Below are positions 6,298-7,994 of a stretch of DNA of 7,994 nt, one piece after another (position 1 is the stretch's first letter; each line of letters opens with the position of its first letter). The position numbers were made by a program, and so were the translations under genes. The notes under the pieces were generated by a model that was not told the origin of the DNA, ran no database searches, and saw only the letters and a program-made list of their open reading frames with translations. Origin of the DNA: Alphaproteobacteria bacterium MarineAlpha10_Bin2 (lineage in GTDB: Bacteria > Pseudomonadota > Alphaproteobacteria > UBA828). The DNA lies in NCBI GenBank assembly GCA_002937555.1, contig PTKB01000122.1, forward strand, positions 1 through 7,994, in the 5' to 3' direction.

Positions 6298-6319
6298 GGG
6301 CGCCGGATCGCCGAATAAG
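6290..6319 (+). promoter_or_regulatory. Candidate promoter for trpF-trpB
   Basis: TTGACG (6290-6295, five of six) and AATAAG (6314-6319, four of six) are 18 bases apart, with the -10 box 45 bases before the trpF ATG. This is the best-looking plus-strand promoter in the window and lies in the 116-base gap after lapA. No leader peptide with tryptophan codons and no attenuator was seen in the gap. Confidence 0.38.
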
Positions 6320-6364
6320 CGCCCAGCGCGCGAGCGCGTATTAACGACAGAAACGGAATTTGGC

Positions 6365-7030
6365 ATGGCCCAAAACGGCCTCAGCGCAAAGATTTGCGGA
6401 TTGAGCGACGGCGATGCCGTCGCCGCGGCGGTGACCGGCGGCGCGCGCTTCGTCGGTTTCGTATTCTATCCGCCGTCGCCGCGCAGCGTGTCGCCGGAAA
6501 AAGCCGGCGAACTCGCCCGCGAGGTGCCGGCGGAAATATTCCGCGTTGGCGTGTTCGTCGATCCCGACGATGCGTTGCTCGACGCTGTCTTCGCTAACCT
6601 GCAACTGGATTATGTGCAGTTGCACGGTAGCGAAAGTGCGGCGCGCGCTGCTGAAATCAAGGCGCGGACCGGCGCCGGCATCATCAAGGCGATCAAAGTT
6701 GCGGCACCGGGCGATGTCGCCGCGGCCGAGCCCTATTACGCCGTGGCCGACCGGATTTTGTTCGACGCCAAGGCGCCCAAGACCCTCGAAGGCGCGCTAC
6801 CGGGCGGCAATGCGCTCGCATTCGATTGGCGCATGCTGGCCGAACAAGCGGCGCCCGCCGGCGGTTTGCCCTGGCTCCTGTCTGGCGGGCTCAATATCGA
6901 CAACCTGGCCAATGCGGTTAGGATATCGGGGGCCCGATCGGTTGACGTCTCGTCCGGCGTCGAATCGGTGCCGGGCAAGAAGAATCCCGAGCTGGTGCGC
7001 CGTTTTCTCGCCCTCAGCGCCACGCTCTGA
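6365..7030 (+). CDS. trpF: Phosphoribosylanthranilate isomerase
   Basis: Catalyses the Amadori rearrangement of N-(5'-phosphoribosyl)anthranilate to CdRP, the third step of tryptophan synthesis from chorismate. The 221-residue product is a single-domain TIM barrel, the stand-alone form rather than the TrpC-TrpF fusion of enterics. Landmarks are KICGL (9-13, general-base C11), FYPPSPRSVSP (34-44), VGVFV (61-65), VQLHG (84-88), ILFDAKAP (131-138, general-acid D134), LPGG and FDW (145-155), LSGGL (172-176) and VDVSSGVE (193-200) followed by PGKKN. These include the phosphate-binding loops at the barrel end. The ATG at 6365 was chosen because KICGL normally lies near residue 10; the open frame extends far upstream but that part has no family similarity and overlaps lapA in another frame. 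The ribosome site is modest (CGGA about 7 bases upstream). trpB follows after 28 bases. Confidence 0.96.
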   Translation: MAQNGLSAKICGLSDGDAVAAAVTGGARFVGFVFYPPSPRSVSPEKAGELAREVPAEIFRVGVFVDPDDALLDAVFANLQLDYVQLHGSESAARAAEIKARTGAGIIKAIKVAAPGDVAAAEPYYAVADRILFDAKAPKTLEGALPGGNALAFDWRMLAEQAAPAGGLPWLLSGGLNIDNLANAVRISGARSVDVSSGVESVPGKKNPELVRRFLALSATL

Positions 7031-7058
7031 AGCGGACGGATCGAAACTCGGAAATAAC

Positions 7059-7994
7059 ATGAACACAGCCAACACCTACCGCGCCGGACCGGACGCGGAC
7101 GGCCATTTCGGCACTTTCGGCGGGCGCTATGTCGCCGAGACGTTGATGCCGCTTATTCTCGACCTCGAAGCCGCCTACGGCGCAGCGAAAACCGACGCGG
7201 CGTTTGCCGACGAGATGGACTATTGGCTGAAGCATTATGTCGGCCGGCCGAGCCCGCTTTATTTTGCCCGGCGTCTCAGTGCCCACTGGGGCGGTGCGAA
7301 AGTCTATTTCAAGCGCGACGAGCTCAATCACACCGGCGCCCATAAGATCAACAATTGCATCGGCCAGATCCTGTTGGCCCAGCGCATGGGAAAGACGCGC
7401 ATCATCGCCGAAACCGGCGCCGGCCAGCACGGCGTCGCCACCGCGACCGTGTGCGCGCTCTTCGATCTGCCGTGCACGGTCTATATGGGCGAGGTCGATA
7501 TCGAGCGGCAGAAACCCAATGTCTTTCGCATGAAGCTGCTCGGCGCGGAGGTGGTGCCGGTGACGTCCGGCTCGAAGACGTTGAAGGACGCGATGAACGA
7601 AGCGCTCCGCGATTGGGTCACCAATGTCGATTCGACCTATTATTTGATCGGTACCGTGGCCGGGCCGCATCCCTATCCGGAAATGGTGCGCGATTTTCAA
7701 TCCATCATCGGCGAAGAGGTGCGCGAGCAGATTACCGAAGCCGAAGGCCGCATGCCCGATACGCTGGTCGCCTGTGTCGGCGGCGGTTCCAATGCGATCG
7801 GCCTGTTTTACCCCTTTCTCGACGACCCGGAGATCTCGATGATCGGCGTGGAAGCTGCCGGGCATGGCATCGAATCGGGCCAGCATGCGGCCTCGCTGAG
7901 CGCCGGCAGCCCGGGCGTTCTGCACGGCAACCGCACCTATCTTCTGCAAGACGAACATGGCCAGATCACCGAGGCCCATTCGATTTCCGCCGGC
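7059..7994 (+). CDS. trpB: Tryptophan synthase beta chain, 3' end outside window
   Basis: The beta subunit joins indole and L-serine to make tryptophan with PLP, in an alpha2-beta2 complex that channels indole from TrpA. The 312 codons present (of about 400 usual) have no stop. They show FGTFGGRYVAETLM (17-30), the PLP-lysine motif HTGAHKIN with K96 (91-98), AETGAGQHGVATA with catalytic-type E118 (117-129), VYMGEVDIERQKPNVFRMKLL in the communication region (141-161), GPHPYP (202-207), the phosphate-binding GGGSNA (241-246) and GVEAAGHG (263-270). This is the TrpB1 type that partners TrpA. The C-terminal domain, including the serine that contacts the PLP ring nitrogen, is beyond the window. 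The ATG has GGAAA (7050-7054) 4 bases upstream. Expected next gene is trpA. Confidence 0.97.
   Translation, partial: MNTANTYRAGPDADGHFGTFGGRYVAETLMPLILDLEAAYGAAKTDAAFADEMDYWLKHYVGRPSPLYFARRLSAHWGGAKVYFKRDELNHTGAHKINNCIGQILLAQRMGKTRIIAETGAGQHGVATATVCALFDLPCTVYMGEVDIERQKPNVFRMKLLGAEVVPVTSGSKTLKDAMNEALRDWVTNVDSTYYLIGTVAGPHPYPEMVRDFQSIIGEEVREQITEAEGRMPDTLVACVGGGSNAIGLFYPFLDDPEISMIGVEAAGHGIESGQHAASLSAGSPGVLHGNRTYLLQDEHGQITEAHSISAG

Noticed and set aside
6011..6364. An N-terminal extension of trpF reaching back into lapA
   Set aside because: The frame is open but overlaps lapA, lacks TrpF similarity, and KICGL lies at the proper distance from the ATG at 6365.
7014..7979. A 321-codon open frame on the minus strand opposite trpB
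   Set aside because: trpB on the plus strand has complete family motifs. The antisense translation is His/Arg/Asp-rich without a recognisable fold.

Overview
The window looks like a chromosomal housekeeping segment from a high-GC alphaproteobacterium, most like the Rhodospirillales and related orders. This is inferred from gene content and order (FYDLN-type zinc-ribbon protein divergent from aroA-cmk-rpsA, then sppA-ihfB-lapA, then trpF-trpB), from the CP4-like AroA and from the FYDLN family protein. I cannot place it to genus. Base composition and codon use look even throughout. I see no insertion sequence, phage gene, CRISPR array, tRNA or rRNA, and no broken gene. Two genes run off the window: the first (minus strand) at base 1 and trpB at base 7994.

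Layout. Bases 1-238 (minus) hold the N-terminal 79 codons of a small zinc-ribbon protein with an acidic tail. A 152-base divergent intergenic region (239-390) separates it from aroA and carries overlapping candidate promoters and a small hairpin. Everything else is on the plus strand: aroA (391-1794, last step before chorismate synthase), cmk overlapping it by 8 bases (1787-2425, CMP/dCMP kinase), a 109-base leader, rpsA (2535-4514, ribosomal protein S1 with six S1 domains and an unusually long acidic tail), sppA (4584-5504, membrane-anchored S49 signal peptide peptidase), ihfB (5576-5863, IHF beta), lapA (5886-6248, small two-helix membrane protein), trpF (6365-7030, PRA isomerase) and trpB (7059 to the edge, tryptophan synthase beta). 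No stretch longer than about 150 bases lacks a gene.

How the genes relate. aroA-cmk-rpsA is a classic bacterial grouping (aromatic precursor, nucleotide kinase, translation). IHF beta follows rpsA in many proteobacteria, here with sppA between them. trpF-trpB is the start of a trpFBA group making tryptophan from the chorismate that AroA helps supply. Short gaps suggest cotranscription of aroA-cmk, ihfB-lapA and trpF-trpB, with candidate internal promoters before ihfB and trpF and strong ribosome binding sites before rpsA, ihfB and lapA.

I do not see an undescribed biological system. The observations most worth a second look are the roughly 93-residue acidic tail of S1 with a threefold 33-base repeat, the mixed signature residues of AroA, and a near-consensus IHF-like site overlapping the candidate ihfB promoter. 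All promoter and hairpin calls were made by eye and are weak.
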